Part shown: positions 25,396 to 39,865 of the stretch, piece by piece | Numbering within the stretch: position 1 is the stretch's first letter | Layout of the letters: each line of letters opens with the position of its first letter | Source: Tubiluchus corallicola | Lineage: Eukaryota; Priapulida; Priapulimorpha; Priapulimorphida; Tubiluchidae | Direction: 5' to 3' | Assembly (NCBI GenBank): GCA_030141605.1 | Contig: JAQGDQ010000088.1 | Location: forward strand, 622,001 to 677,403 | DNA: 55,403 nt | Notes under the pieces: generated by a model | What the model saw: only the letters and a program-made list of their open reading frames with translations | What the model was told of the DNA's origin: nothing | Database searches by the model: none | Position numbers and translations under genes: made by a program

Positions 25396-28300
25396 TTACG
25401 TCTTCACTGCTGAGTCACATGACCAAGGAAAACTCCATATTCGTAGACTGTTTTCTCCAACTGCATCATTATTATCACTATCATCAGTGTCACTATCACT
25501 GCCTGGAAGAGGAAATAACCGTTGACCTGATGCTGAAGCCAGTAATGGTAATGTTGGATGGAAACTGAAAAAAGTAATTATAACCTAGAAATAATAATGC
25601 GGAAACCATTTATTTATCCAGGAAATCTGGAACACGAATTACTTGTATTAAAAATCTCAAAATGGATCTAAAATCAAGCTTCCCTCACTACTAATACTAC
25701 TTCACTGACTTGGAAATATGTTCAGATACACATAAAAGCATGCATGCATGCATTAAAGTCTCAATTACACCCTCACCAATACTTTCAATCTAGGTGAGGA
25801 ATAATAATAATCACCACTAGCAATCAAATCCACTTATCTGTTTTTGAACTACTTCACTTCGCAATCTAAAAGAAAACATCAATTTTCCTACCTGATGCCA
25901 TTTACAATGTCATCGTGAGCTTTGAAGCTGCTGCAAGGTTCAATTAATGGACTTTGATTCTTGTAAACGTTTGAGGATGAAGCTTGTGAGGTATCCCAAA
26001 TGCTAATTTGGCCAATACTATCTCCAGCTGACAGATACTTTCCACTTCTAAAATGTAACAGATGGTTATTAATTATCTATAAAGCACTAGTGTTGTGTCT
26101 CTGTCATACAATTTTTGAACTTGGTAATCAGTATTATTACCACATAGATAACTGGTGCAAAGGTTTATTAAACATGGACTAAATTTTCAAGACTATGCTT
26201 GAGAGTAATGTTAGTTAGTCAGTTGCCTGTAATTAAATATTATTTATTGCTAAAAAGTAAACAGGGCGATGGTTCCACATCCTAGTCCATTTTTTTTATT
26301 TTTGAGGTAGAATAAAAATGCACTTAGCGGACATATGTCCAAATCAAAAAATATGTGCATCCAATGAAGAAAATATTATCAGATTTAGCTGCATTTACAC
26401 AAATACAAATGAAGGACAATACAGACGAATTAAAAATTTAATCATAATATTTCGACTCCTCTTGCAGGAACCATCATCAGATGTAAAGAAATTTTTCTAA
26501 TCCATATGCAGGCCACTGTAATTTGTTCTTTGTTTTCATTATTTAGCGTAGAAGTCGAAAGAGGAATCGAAATTTTATAATTAAATTTTTTAATCATCTC
26601 TGTAGCTGTTCATTTTTATTTGTTTAAATGTGATTTAATTTGGATAATATTTTCTTCGTTAGGCGCAAATATTTTTTTGGTTTGGACATTACGTAAATTT
26701 TTGTCTTACCTCCAAAAAAGTAAAAAAATTGGACTTCAGCTAGTTTTAACACTTTTCTGATAAGCACGCGTGACCATTTTATTTACTGTAAATAAACTAT
26801 ATTTAACTAAACTGCTGTTTATGACCAAGTCATAAACTTAAGATTTTGCACTATGACCAAAACTGCAAGTGCCGACTATGAAAAATATTTTCCGACTTGA
26901 TCTTTGTCTCAACAACAAATTTGCTATTGTTGAATTCTCCATGCTTGACTACCTAGAAAATTCATTTTATTGCAAATCCATTTTGACACTTTTGCCCCCG
27001 TCACATGACCTGGCTATGCCACTTTTTGCAAAATACTTAATGCACATCTACTCTTGCCTGGTTACCCAAACATGCATAAACAGTGACTCCTAGTCCAATG
27101 CTGTAAGAGGAGTTGAGTGACAAAGCCATTGGCCCCAATTTTCACATTGGCTCCTAACTCAGTATTTCCCATGCCAAGACTTCTAAAAATATTTAATACA
27201 CATCTACCCCATAAGACCTAAATATCTATGAAAAAAATTTGAATGTAACTCAGAGTGATAATCGAAAAAGTAGCCAACGTCCAGTGTTCTTTACCCTTTG
27301 ACCCAAGGTCAACGCTCCCCATACCAGTGTCTGATCCCCTATCTCAGATATCCACCCACCAGGTTTCATGATTCTAGGTAGTGTGGTAGTGGATAATAAA
27401 AAAATGGTTGAGTTTCAAGAAGATTCTGCTACATGCGGAATGTTAATAAACGGTTGATTTCTAATAAGATTCTGCTATATGCAGAAACTTAATTACAGGT
27501 ATTACCCAATATCCTAAAAACATGTGTATAGAATAAACTTTTGTAATAATGTGCTGCCTCTCCAGTGCAGCTAAGCTCACATGCACTTCAGAATAACAGT
27601 ATTACAAGTACTCATTGCACATGGCTTATTTCGATTGTCAGACCATACTTTAGTTTATACTTTGAAGTTGTGGTACATCTGAAACTCATACTCTAACTGT
27701 TTATTTTAGAAAAATATTCATTTTAAAAGGACTTACGCTCTGAGTCTCGTAGTATATAATAGCACCATAGGCTGCAGGTTTCATAATATTATAAACGGGC
27801 AATTTTTAAAATTGCCGGAATGCCAGATGGTCATTAAAAGCTGAATTGTGGCACATGTATTGCACTTTGACTGAACAATATTCAATAAGTATGTTCTCAT
27901 AGGCAAAATAAAACATTTTCAGCTTCTATTAGTGTCAACCATTCAATTAAATTAAACATATTTTCAAAAATAGTTTTTATCACATAGTGCTATTTATTAC
28001 TAAAAACATTTCTCTGTATCTTAAAGTACAATCCTTTTACAGTTTCATACCTGTCTTGATCGAAGTACATTCTTTGATTGGTCGTAACCTGTCGCTCTAT
28101 AGTAAATAGGACTTCTCCAGGGTTTCTCACATCCCAGCAAATGATTTCACTATCCTTGGAAAATGCATAACAAAATCAACAATTCCAGAGAACAAAATTA
28201 AACTACAAATATTCTCTTGAAATCTTCTGACTGAACAATTGACAAGGTGAAAACTAAAGTAGATCAGATCTTAAGCACCGGTGGGCACAATGTTGCTGAA

Positions 28301-31300
28301 GTTAATGCTACTGTCAAAAAGGAAAAAGGCTTAAAGATTACTGATGAAATACAAGAATTATAAGACTGAGAAGAAATAAAAAATAATCAGGTTCTTGGAA
28401 ATGTTCCCTCTTTGCCAGAAGGCTTACCTCTCGAAGAAATTAAGAAAGCAATTGAAGAGATACTAACTAAGGTGTTGTCAGATATTGGAACATCTCATCT
28501 AACTCCTAGTAACTACATCGGCTAAAGTCAAAGAAAAATAATAATGATATTCTGAAATTTCAAGTCGACTCCAGTGTAACTAAAACCAAACCACTAGATG
28601 CTTCTTGTAACAGTGAAAATTACAATAAAGGAAAAGGTGACGTTTGTTAGACCATACCTAACCATCAAGCAGAGAAAGCAAAGGGAAGACGACCTTAAGC
28701 AAAAATTAAGAGTAGAAGGAAATGAAACCAACAAAAAACTGGTACATAAACTATGGGAGAAATATAAATGTCAACACACCTAGTTTAGAACATTTTTTTC
28801 AAAAATTCGTTAGGCGAACATTTTAGAGAGCACCCATTGAAATATGATCACCGAGCTTTGTTATCGCTGCCACCTCCACATATGCTTAATCATATATTGT
28901 ACTAAATCAGTGTTCTGCATGTTTGTCACAAAATTGTTTTGCTAACCACGTGTTGTAAAGTTCTTCAGAACTACATGAATAATCAACTATTACTACTACT
29001 GACATTTTATCACATAGCATCTTCATCACACTGACACTTTATCCACAGTGTCATTTTTGTTAACTCTCGGTTTTGTTCGCAATGCCAGAGTGATCTACTG
29101 ATTAAAGCTTGTTGATTTTGTGCAAGTAAAACTTCACTCCATTTTCAGATAGATAAAGTATAAATTTAAGTATGATGCCCAAAGTATTTGGCACCAATAC
29201 TCACACAGTTATTTTATTTTTGCATATTTAAATATCTCTTGAAGTTTTAAATGCAAACCTTGTAAAACATTTCATAAATAAAGCAATGTGTACATTATAA
29301 AAAATATCCAAAAAATAACTATTAAAATTCGGCATTCACAATATAACTTAGGAATACACTAGATGTATGAGTAGTTTGGTTCATCTCACTAGCTTAGCTA
29401 GGAACTAAACTGTTTGGAAAAGTGAAACTATCGGTACCTATTTTGGTATAGCTTTTACAGCAATGAGACTACAGTACTGAATAAAAATGCAGCTACCAAT
29501 CCACACTTAGTCGTGTCCACACTACCATCAGTTTTGTCTGCAATATCAATTTGTCGGACATTGTCCACAAAATCAATATCAATTTTGACCACACTACATT
29601 AACAGTAAGCAGTCTTGCATTCACGATGAATAATGATTTCAACAACACATGCAGTACATGCATTTCAAAGTTCAAATACCAACCTTTCTTCCACCAGAGT
29701 GAAGACGGTTGCCATCTGGAGAAAAGCTCATATGAGTGATGCCACCAGTGTGACCTTCAATGCAACAAATCAACTTGCCATTTCTCTTGTCGTACAAAGC
29801 AACTAAGTGAAAATGTAATAAAAAGTTAGCAAATTAATATTAACCTGCAAATTATTATGCAAAAATTAAATTTGTAGTTGTGTTTTTAAAACTGGTAGTG
29901 TTATACAAATGGCACGAGAATTATAAGTCACTATACGTAATATCTAACAAATAGTTAAAATGAAAGAGACAAAATAAAATTCTGTAGTAGCAGCCATTAC
30001 TAAGAACCAGTTGTCAATGCACTAGTGCTATTAATAGCAATAGTAGCAAACATAAGCATATCTTGTGTGCCATCTATGAAGACTCTATGGCACCATAAGT
30101 AGAATGCTACAATTTGGAGAGCTACCGTAATAACTAAGTAGAGATCTTTTTGAAAAAAAAACATACCCAGGCTCACTTGACAATTTGTGTATATCTACAT
30201 CACTTACTAATTAAAAAAACAATTTTTTTAGTTGCTTATTAATTTCTTATTTACTAATTAAAAAACAATTTTTTAATATCATCTAATGATATTAATTGGT
30301 ACAACCTTAATAAGTGTCTTCTGCATCGATCACAACAACATTTTCAACTCTGAGATGAGATTATATGTATAGAAGAATGGTATCTGCCTCCATTTTGTAT
30401 GCATTCAAATTCTTGCATCTCCACATCACTTATCCAAGTCCCAACAATCATCTTTCAGAAAGTATATGCAGCTCTTCTCTTGTGTTGCAATGACAGAGTT
30501 TTAAATTTGCTTTCAAAAATTGCCTATAGCTGAGTTTTGTTTCTAGGGTTGGTGAACAAGCTGTTGAGGTGATCTAAGATGGCAGTTCATTGTCTTTTGT
30601 CATGAAGATATTTCTGGAACCACTAATGAAAAACAATCTAGTACGCCATTGATATTCAGTGTCCTTGATGCTTACATTTGCAAAAATTAACTTGGAAGCC
30701 TTTGAATGACGAATTAACACAATATTAAATGCTTTGTTGGCTTACAATCACCAAACTGTTTACCATCGTGCGCCTCCCTATCCTCACATGATGGAATGCT
30801 GAGACACCAAATAAAGCCCATGTATACCTAAAGTCCTAAACTATGTAGTTATCGAACGAGTCAGCTTCAACAAGTTTGAATTTGCCAACTAACTTTGGTT
30901 TCATCCCCTTTCGCATTGCTCAATTCACATAGAATATTGAGGTATTCATCAGTGACTTGAGGCTTCCACCAGTGACATCACTTAGCAGTAAATGTTTCCT
31001 CATATATCTGAGCCAGGGAGATAACTTGTGCTACAGCTTTGTTCTCCATTGCATCAGTCATTGCTACTTTTGCTTGGGATGCATCATTGGAAATGGGTGG
31101 CCAGCTAAAGCTGTGACATGTGATTTATGCGGATTGTGTCTCAAAGTTCTTCACATTAGAGAACATCCTCTCCTTGAAAAGTAACTGTATTAGAGACTCA
31201 CTATCCTTGTGTGCAGTGTCAAAATCGAGCGCGAATGCAGTGCGAAAAAATTGATCGGATGTCACCATACATGACTAAAGATATCTCAATGTTGCTTCAT

Positions 31301-34300
31301 TTCACCAAAAAAGGTCATACTCAAATTCATGTGGCTTGTATTGGAACCCATTGCCCCTTACTCGTCCTATAATACTCTCTTGATGGAATTTTCTTTGCGG
31401 CCCTTGTAAGAGTTTTTTAGGTTTGTCAGCGCATATAGAAAAACTATGCCCTAAGAATACTCCTACAACATGAAGGTGATCACAACCAGCTACCAAGTCT
31501 TCAACTTATTGACCTTTGAGAATCCAGGTACTTTTCCATCACCCATACAACATGGTTAGTGTATAAAAGATGGAAGAAAAGTATCACGGAACGTTAAAAG
31601 TATTCCTCTACTAAAATGTTCTTTTTCAGCTCAAGGGAAACAGGATTAGTGGAGACGTTGTGACATTCAGTATGTACTTGCTCACCTTGTTGAGCTATCG
31701 TATTGCTTTCTGGTAACTCATATGTTCAAATAATGCCATTGCTTCCGTTTTTACAAAGGCTGGCAATTTGCTTCCCATCATCCAAACTTTTCTTTTTGCA
31801 AATTATACATTTATGTATGTGAGATTATGCAGTATGAAGAGCAAATGTATAAAATTCAGGTTATATTAAATAATGTAATTAAATTTTAAACAATGAATTC
31901 CAAACTTCTAACATAAACTGTAATTAAAATAACTGAAAAAGGTAGAATATGTAAGCGATGTAATTCAACTAATGCAATGAAGTATACAGATAGGTCTTCT
32001 GGTGTTATGGTGTCAATATAATGCGAAATCACCTTGAAGTGGAAGCATCATGTTAAGACCTTGGGCAATACCTTATACCAAATAGGCATATTTGTTGTTG
32101 TTTTATGCAAACTTGTAATACCTGGTTTTGTAATAGTTAAAGAACTAAGGAATATATTATGACAGGTTTTTGCCAGCTTCTATAATAAAAATAAGGTAAT
32201 ACCATCTGAGCATTGATATGTATTTATGAAAACAGTCCTGTACACATTATAGAACGCATACGTCAATGATTTTTCTAAATTCTTAACAAATATAGTTAAC
32301 ATTACAAAGAAAATGGGCATAGATGGGTTCTTACCACACACCCCCCCCACCCCCGTGAACATCTTACTGATTATTTTGTTTATTTTTAAGTACTTTAGAT
32401 GAAGGATGAACAGCATATAAATGCCATTAGTTATTAAATTATTATTTTAGTTATGGTGGCAAAAATATGCTTATCACATTCTCTGACCTTAAAAACAAGG
32501 GTATGGATGTAATTTCAGCTACATTTAAGAACATTCTGCTTAATTACGTTGCGAAACTCATTTTTTGCTAAGGACAGAATAAGACGGATATTTTTCATTT
32601 CTAAGGTTCCAAGATTTTCTGACAATGTTAGAAATATCACAATTGTTTTCTTTGACCTTAAAATCGTAGGTGCACCCGCAGTTTAGCCTTTTTAGCACAT
32701 TTTTGTTGAGTTATAATAAAATTCCCATTTTTTGGTAATGGCCGACAATTTTTTGCAGTTTTGAGGATTTCCCATCAATTCGTGTGTGGTAGATTTTTGG
32801 CATGTTAATCAGCATGTTTTTCTGAACTAAGTACAGGTGAAAACATTTTTGCTGCAATTTGCCCATGCGATATATTTGCAATATGACCTAAGAATGAGCT
32901 AAATTTACTGAACTGTCCTTGCTGACTTAGTTTAGCCCAAGCTCAAACAAAAACAATAAGACTGATGATTCACACGAAGCCAAATCCCACCCAAAGGTAG
33001 CATTTGTCCCAAAACTCAACATGCACTAATTCCCACAATGGTTTTTCAATGGGCAAGTTTTAGATAGACACAGTCAAGATGAAGGGTTAAAATATCAAGC
33101 ACTTTTAATAAACTCACCAGACTTTGAATATGATCCAGCTGCATATGATCCTCCAAGTGGGCTCATGGCAAAACAAGAAATGATCCCAGACTGACCTTTT
33201 GACTTTGGACCTATTGGAGTAGTAACAGCATCATTAACATGTAACATCACCTTTTCAGTTTGGCCTCTGCATTATTTGGATGATACCAGATTTGTTCGCT
33301 GTACAAAAATAAAAATTAATTCTGTACAATGTACATGCAATAGTTTTTGTAATAGTACTTAATAGCTTCTTAATACTACCAATGATCATGAACAAAAAAC
33401 TACCAAAAAACAAAAAAAAAGTTGTTACTTCAAGACATTTTGATCGCCTAAATAATCATGTTTACATAAATGATTTTAACAAAGTATCAACAAATACCAA
33501 TTCATATGAAATAAAAGCGAAAAAGTTTGACTTTCCTTAATATAAAGTACAACAACATGAAAATAATCATAATTACACATGGTCTCTGTTGCATTTAAAT
33601 ATTACTTTGACACTTTTGTATTAAAGACAAAAATATTAAAAGTCTAATTTCTACAATGTACACTTTTTATTTTCAAAGTAAGAAATCTGAAAAATAAAAC
33701 AAGTTGCCATTGAAACATTCTGTGTAGTTACTGGATCTGCTGAATTAAAAGCAAAGACTATCATTTATTATGGTGATACGTCTATTACTGTAAGGTTTTC
33801 TTCAAAAGCATATTTACCAGATGTTGGTCGTTCTTCACAGTCTTTGCCTGGTTTTGTAATATCAAAGACACGAATCATTTTATTAGAGCCACAGTAAAGA
33901 TTAGTTCCTTCCAAATCAAATAACAAGCTGTGTGCAGGAGCTAATTCATCCTGTGAAAGTTTCAACAAATATAATAAAGTAAAAAATTGCAAAAACAGGT
34001 GGAAATATTAAATGGATGCATTCAAAATGGGACATATGTATGCAACAAATCAGTATTTATTTTTGTAGGAGAATTCTTAACGAAGAAAAAAATAAGATCA
34101 GATCAGCAATGTTATTGATCACATAACTGTTAAAGCAGCCCACAAATCGTTAAAAAGATGTACCAGTGTGAAACTCAAAAGCAAACATAATTCTGTAATA
34201 AGGATAATGTGCAACGATAGCATTTACTTCAATCTTACAAGATGATTGTATGGTCTGTATGTGCACCTCAGCTCTCCAGTAAAGGCATCCCATAAATGAA

Positions 34301-35965
34301 TTGGGCTATCTCGACAAGTTGAAGCAAAACTGAAAAGATATTTTAATTATTTAATTTGAACTGATACATATCTAGTAACAATATGCTTTTTTGAAAATAC
34401 GTTGTCATACAAGAATCAACATATTCCATACAAGACGGGAAAGTAAATCTCCTTTACTTGTAGAATTAATGCAATCATAAAAACCATGCAAGATAAAGAA
34501 AGTCCTTGCTTAATGATGCTCTGACTAGTGATGAAGGTTTTAAATACAATGAGAGTTTGCCACGCTTCTTCACTAAATTGTTTTGCTTGAATAGTATAAA
34601 GCAAAAAGAACTGTGCTATTTGCATACAGAAGTTAAAGAAGTATTTCATTACGCTTCAAGAACTAAAGAAGTAGCAACAAAATTATCTGTATTTTTTAAT
34701 TTGATGCAGTCACTCTATCACCATGACAGTACATTTAATAAACAACAGTATATAAAAGTAAGCAATTTAAAATCCAAAAAACTATATGATTTACGTGGGT
34801 CAAGCATTACTGATCTTTTTGCGGAGCAGAGCATTGACATTGGAAAGTATAGCTTTATTTGTTGATATTTCATTTAAAAGGTATATACTGCAAAAAAGAA
34901 CATAACAGAACGACTTTAGAGCACTTATACGTAAAGAAACACCTAGAACAAAAAGCTCATATTGTTAGCTGTACATGGCAAATACTACAAGTAAAAATCA
35001 CGAAGCAGTGTTCATTAAAAAAATCACTTTGTCTTACATGCACGAGGAAGGATCCAATGAGCACATAGCTGGGTACCAAGCATAATCATAGACTAGTTCC
35101 ACTTCTTTTACAATCAACACTGATTCCTAAAAATGTGCAAATGAACATGTAAAATAATCGTCATTTATTTGTATCTAATTAGAATAGCTGTCCAATTAAG
35201 GATTTGTACAAAAGCTGGCCCTTAAATTTTTTTTGCTTTACATACACGTACAAGTTAAGATAAGACAGCATTAACTAAAAATAAAAATTTCGTTATCTTT
35301 AGGATGACGAAAAACTTACTATCTAATAATTTCTATCCCTATTATCAGCCTTATTTGTAATATCATGAATAACAGACTAATCCCATCCTTAATCAATGTA
35401 CTTCCCATGTTTTAGCCCATAGTTAGCCCATAACACAATTACTTTTTGAAACTTGCTAAAGAATGTGAACTGTTTTTTTCTAGAATTGCCTATCAGGTAC
35501 CTATGTCATTGCACCAGAATAATTATGCTTCAGTAAACCAGAAGATTAATAAAAGGAGCCAGATGACACTTTTACAGTGGTCTTGCTTGCAACAACATAC
35601 ATAGACTCAAACTTCACTACTATCTCAGCTGCTATGGACAAGCAAAAGTCGTATGTTGCTTGTTCTCTAAACCAACACGACAAAATAGAGCGGAAAAATT
35701 CCCTACAAATTTAACTTAAAAAAGACATTCATAAAACAAAGACTTTATACCATTTCCAACAAAGGCAGAGCTGCTGGATGTTGATTGGAATAAAGTTCAG
35801 TTGGTAAATTAAAAAGTCTAAGAATGTGATCTTCACTATTCGTTAAGATACAACTGCCATCAGGAGCCCTAAAAATGAAAAATGTGCAGTGATTTACTAA
35901 CTAAAAAACTATATAATTCCATTAGATTAGCAGATTCAATATTAACGTAACTCTACACTCTACTG

Positions 35966-35997
<32 letters not shown>

Positions 35998-37869
35998 GTA
36001 GCCTAAGCTTAACACACACGCACGCACGCGCGCACGCACACACTCACACACAAACACATATATACATCTGATAAAACACAGAAGGCAAAAACTATTAATT
36101 TTCTTGCTGTTGATGTTAACTTAAGCTTTTACAGCTTTACTTAGATCTGACTTTGTCATAACCTTTTGCCCTTTGATTTTCACATTCACATAAAAATAGA
36201 AATTCAAACATAAATAGTCTAGCTACTAAGTATGAAAATCAAAACAAGTTTTTGACGCTTTACTGATAAAATGGCCTTGGAGCAAAGTTTGGAGCAATAG
36301 CATCAATTAATTTCTAGTACAGGTCTGGTTGGATCTAAATGGATAAACAAAATGAAAAGAGTGACATAAATTTGTAGCCAGTCCTCAGTATGAATCACAT
36401 TTTCAAAATTCTCGTTCAGAAAAGTACAATACCAATAAAAAGTACAGTACAATATTAAAACATAGAGTTTTACCTTAACTCGATATTCGTATCATATTCA
36501 TTTTATGGTAAGAAACCTCACTAGGCTTGGTGCATTCGCATTACCTATTTTTTACATACTATTCAGATCACCACTAAAATGATCAATGTAAATGTGGTCA
36601 CACTTTTCAGATTTCATATTAAATGAGTGCATAAAAAATATGCCTCAAATGCCCTACCACTTGCACCCTTTCAAGAAGTTATTGTACTTAGCAGAACTGT
36701 ATTCTCTCCAAGATCGACAAACTTCTCTTGGTTGTTTAGAAATATCAATGCTAGGAATTCTGAAAGGCAAAAGTCATGTCAACAAAACTGTAAGCATGAG
36801 AGTAATTAATAAAAAAAACAAAGCTAACACTTTAAAAATTTTAGTTGGCACATTCAGCTCGAATGATCTATCACACTTGTGTGTACAATTTTTTCTAGAA
36901 ACATTACGAGTGTACACTTCTGTCAATCAAGCAATTAGCTTCTGCAATTTGTAAGGTATAAATTCTCTGAAAAACTACTAAGCACGAGTCAACATATAAA
37001 TGGAAGCTGTATAACTGGCTTCATTAACTTCTTCAATACCTGCCATGTAGCTGAGATTCATCTGTATCTTCCCATTCCATAGGTTCAAGAGTAGCATTGC
37101 TTTGAACAAAAACTGATGGAGGTTGAAAATCTAGTTCATTTTCCATAGTAGCATTTACTTGTATTGATTCTGTTGTTGTTATATCACTCTTCAAAAAAGC
37201 TTCACTATCAATATTACTTTGATTAGTTACACAGCCGGCTTGGTCACTAGCACATGCATCTGTAAAACCTTGCGATGAACACTCACTTAATAAATGTAAC
37301 AGTATTACCTTCTTTTTACTCAATATGCTCTCAAAAGTATCAGTTTCTTCACTGTTACTGCACTTCAACAAATTAATCTTAACAGATTCTTCATCTTCCA
37401 CCGAATTTACAATTTCATTAACAGATTTAGTCAATTCTGTTTTATTAAGAATGTTATATCTATCAGAAGAATTTGCAGTTTCAGGAAATACACCTGATTC
37501 CCTCGTGCTCATGTCATCACCATTATTTTCCGTTTTCTTGAATTTGATCACTTGGTTTTCACTTGGTGTGTCAAGAACAACACATGCAGAACTGGTTGCT
37601 CTAGTCAATTCAGGTCTAACTGGTGTGCCATCATTTGTTACAGCATTAGTTGACGTAGTTATCATATTTTCTGTCTTACCCATTGTTAACGATGCAACAA
37701 CTTCAGACTTTGGCAAGTTTTTTTCCGTATATACAGTGTCCATGAATGTTTTGTTTTCTTCAACAACACTCTGCATGTTATTTTTGATGGATTTTGCATT
37801 TGGTAAAATGCACTTCTCTTCATTAGACAAAAAGTTGCCGTACACTGACTTATCATTCATGGGTTCCAT
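25396..37869 (-). CDS. WRAP53: WD40 protein WRAP53/TCAB1 (telomerase Cajal body protein 1)
   Basis: WRAP53 binds the CAB box of scaRNAs and telomerase RNA and brings them to Cajal bodies; its WD40 propeller is the RNA-binding core. Coding exons, 5' to 3' on minus: 37869-37040, 36759-36658, 35868-35751, 35126-35038, 34329-34239, 33950-33818, 33210-33118, 29802-29684, 28154-28051, 26047-25892, 25564-25396. All phases agree and give 667 aa. Residues 1-276 are a polar, Ser/Thr/Glu-rich, probably disordered tail. The propeller starts near NNFLKGCKW (303-311) and [17 protein letters not shown]. It continues through [51 protein letters not shown] and [14 protein letters not shown], each closely like human WRAP53 (548 aa). 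An acidic [11 protein letters not shown] stretch lies near the C-terminus. The Met at 37869 is the first ATG in frame. An acceptor-like TTTTTAG ends at 37915 with the frame open to 37914, so an upstream exon could extend the N-terminus. Confidence 0.92.
26331..26695. mobile_element. Hairpin MITE in the last-but-one WRAP53 exon's 5' intron
   Basis: Bases 26331-26380 match the reverse complement of 26643-26695 over about 50 bp (shared AACGAAGAAAATATTATC or CAATGAAGAAAATATTATC, and ATGTCCAAA[T/C]CAAAAAA). The complementarity continues inward (TTAAAAATTTAATCATAATA with TTTCGACTCCTC against the other arm). The whole unit of about 365 bp is therefore one long imperfect hairpin with no coding capacity. 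Confidence 0.7.
28235..28790 (+). pseudogene. Degenerate retroelement ORF fragment
   Basis: On plus, opposite WRAP53, reading frames broken by stops give [15 protein letters not shown], then a Lys/Glu-rich helical part ([18 protein letters not shown]), then after a frame change [20 protein letters not shown]. The basic, coiled-coil-like content and the RPYLT-KQR pattern recall ORF1-type proteins of non-LTR retrotransposons. It is a dead fragment in a WRAP53 intron. The family assignment is uncertain. Confidence 0.35.
29803..33117. other. Large WRAP53 intron without a supported gene
   Basis: This 3.3-kb intron contains short ORFs on both strands (30957-31184 plus, 31302-31496 minus) lacking recognisable motifs. 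It also contains a direct duplication of TTACTAATTAAAAAACAATT near 30206 and 30251. The 30400-31560 part has a slightly more balanced composition and could be an old transposon, but I cannot identify it. Confidence 0.4.
35966..36066. repeat. (AT)n and (CA/CG)n compound microsatellite
   Basis: A run of about 26 bases of TA repeats at 35966-35991 is followed by a degenerate CACACGCACGCACGCG tract at 36011-36066. It is within a WRAP53 intron. Confidence 0.9.
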
Positions 37870-37914
37870 GTTTAAAGACGACAATTCAACAGAATTTATC
37901 AGTCCTTTTGGATG

Positions 37915-39865
37915 CTAAAAATTGTTTTTTTCAAGTTCACACAGTTATTAAAAAAACAAAATATTAGCTAAAAAGCAGATGCAGATTTAAGAACACTTGA
38001 TTCTTTCTAAATAATGCATTGCTTGATTATAATACACTTTTATGTGACATGCGCCTAAACCTACATAGCATAGGTAAGAGCGAATATCTTCTACGGATAG
38101 AGCCACGGCTAACCCTGGGCGACCTCTTCAGTTGTCGTTGTGAGTTTATTATCAATTTCAAGCTTACAATCAGTAAAAATTGGTCCATGATTTCTTTAAA
38201 AAAAGTGAGCGAAAATCAACGTGTGTACCAGACTGGCTCTGGGCTTGAGACAGGTGGTTTAAAGCGGTCAATAGAAACATTTTTGCTGTACTTATAGCAA
38301 AACATTTAGGATTTTTACTACATGTTTAGACATTGGACATTCATAGGGTGCTGCTAATGGCTAACGGATTCGCCCATACTGTATCATTCATTCATTCACT
38401 ATTTTATTTACTAAGTACATTCATAGTAACCATTACAGCATAGCACTTCAAAATACTTTAATGAACTGGTAATAAGAAATTATGTATCCAAACTTAGTGC
38501 ATAAGGTAATCAAACTGCTCATGAAGTAATTATTTGTTGTGAGCATCCCAAATAAATGCGGATTGAGGAACAAAAAGGAGGAGTAAGGAGGCAGAAAAGA
38601 AAAATTGAAGGAGAACAGAAAGAGAGAAAGATGTGATGGTAACAGTATGACGTGTGCATAGTACATAGTACACCAACAGTTTCAGCAACAACAGTAGTAT
38701 TATTTGGTATATGCTTGATTTCATCCATATTCTTGAAAATGTAGGCCATATGGATCCTACTCTAAATCCTTGATCTTTAAAATCTATATCGAGATTCTAA
38801 ATATCTCCAGCAGAACATGCAGTATAACTAATATGTTACACAACAGGCTACGGTCATTTGCTAGTGTCGCTGGTGTTTTTAAGCATCAAAGTGGCTTTTT
38901 CGACTTTAAATAACAATAACAGATTTGTTGATTATTTACACACACAAATACAAATCATCATCGCATCTACTCTAACAATTAAGATATGGCCTATATATAC
39001 TAGGCATATCGGTCTTATCAACAACCATCTTATCGGTCATCTTGAAAACAGCGGCCATGTTGAAAGATTTTCGATAGGCCCACACTCAAAATTAATCTCC
39101 TTAATGGCTTATGACATTTTACAAAGTTTCACAACTTTAAGGCGAAGTTATCAATTTTTCACCATTCTGCCGGTATATAAAATATTATGTCTTCTGGTTT
39201 TTGGACTTTAGTTGACTATTTTTTGCATCCATTTTGAAGTCTAGTAGCAGCTTTTTAGATTCACCAGGTCGAATTGATAAAAGTAATTTGCTTTTTGTTT
39301 TTATAGGCCTAATAAATCTTTAAGGCGATGAGCTAATATAATTAAATGAATGGCATGATTTCCTTATGTACGACGACACTTTGAAAACGGCAATATTTTT
39401 TAAGCAACCGAAATGGATTGCTTGCGTACAATTATGAAAAAGGGCTTCGTAATCGCTTCCTAACGTTATTCGATCTCTGGTAATCTCTTTTGATTTATAT
39501 ATTTGTGCAAAAACTTGGTGGACATTTTGTTTTTTGCTTTTTGACGCTTTTTGCTAATTTTTCAGGCGGGCAATAGTTTTTTAAAATAGTCAAATTGATA
39601 AGACTGACTATGTTGCCCACTTTTAGAAAAAAATCGTCCCCAGAACTCAATAGAAGTGTCTTCTATTCTTCAGTCTAAAGTAGCACGGCAATAGTGCTAC
39701 GATCCTGGGTACCTGTATAGCTCATAATCAACAAGACTATGTGATCTGTATGAACTTTGTACTTCAGAAAATCGCGAGTAAATAAACCTTTTACCGCTTA
39801 TGCTGATAAGCAAGTCTTATGCATCACGGCAGCGGTCCTCGTATTGTGCGTGATTTTATTACACT
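37915..39865. promoter_or_regulatory. Divergent intergenic region WRAP53 / ATP1B, likely shared promoter
   Basis: WRAP53 (minus) and the Na+/K+-ATPase beta gene (plus) are head to head, with 1.95 kb between their first recognised coding exons. Their 5' untranslated exons and promoters must lie here. No TATA box or protein gene is obvious, and nothing resembles a p53 DNA-binding domain. The ORFs at 38019-38297 and 38858-39211 have no recognisable motif. Confidence 0.45.

Noticed and set aside
34506-34865. 119-aa ORF on plus within a WRAP53 intron
   Set aside because: Open by chance in AT-rich sequence; composition ordinary, no motif and no splice partners seen.
36592-36954. 120-aa ORF on plus
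   Set aside because: Overlaps WRAP53 exon 36658-36759 in antisense; no recognisable domain.
37325-37918. 197-aa ORF on plus, hydrophobic in places
   Set aside because: Exact antisense of the large WRAP53 first exon; no start context, splice support or motif of its own.
37915-39865. A p53-family gene between WRAP53 and ATP1B, as in vertebrates
   Set aside because: Looked for p53 DNA-binding motifs on both strands; none seen in this gap.
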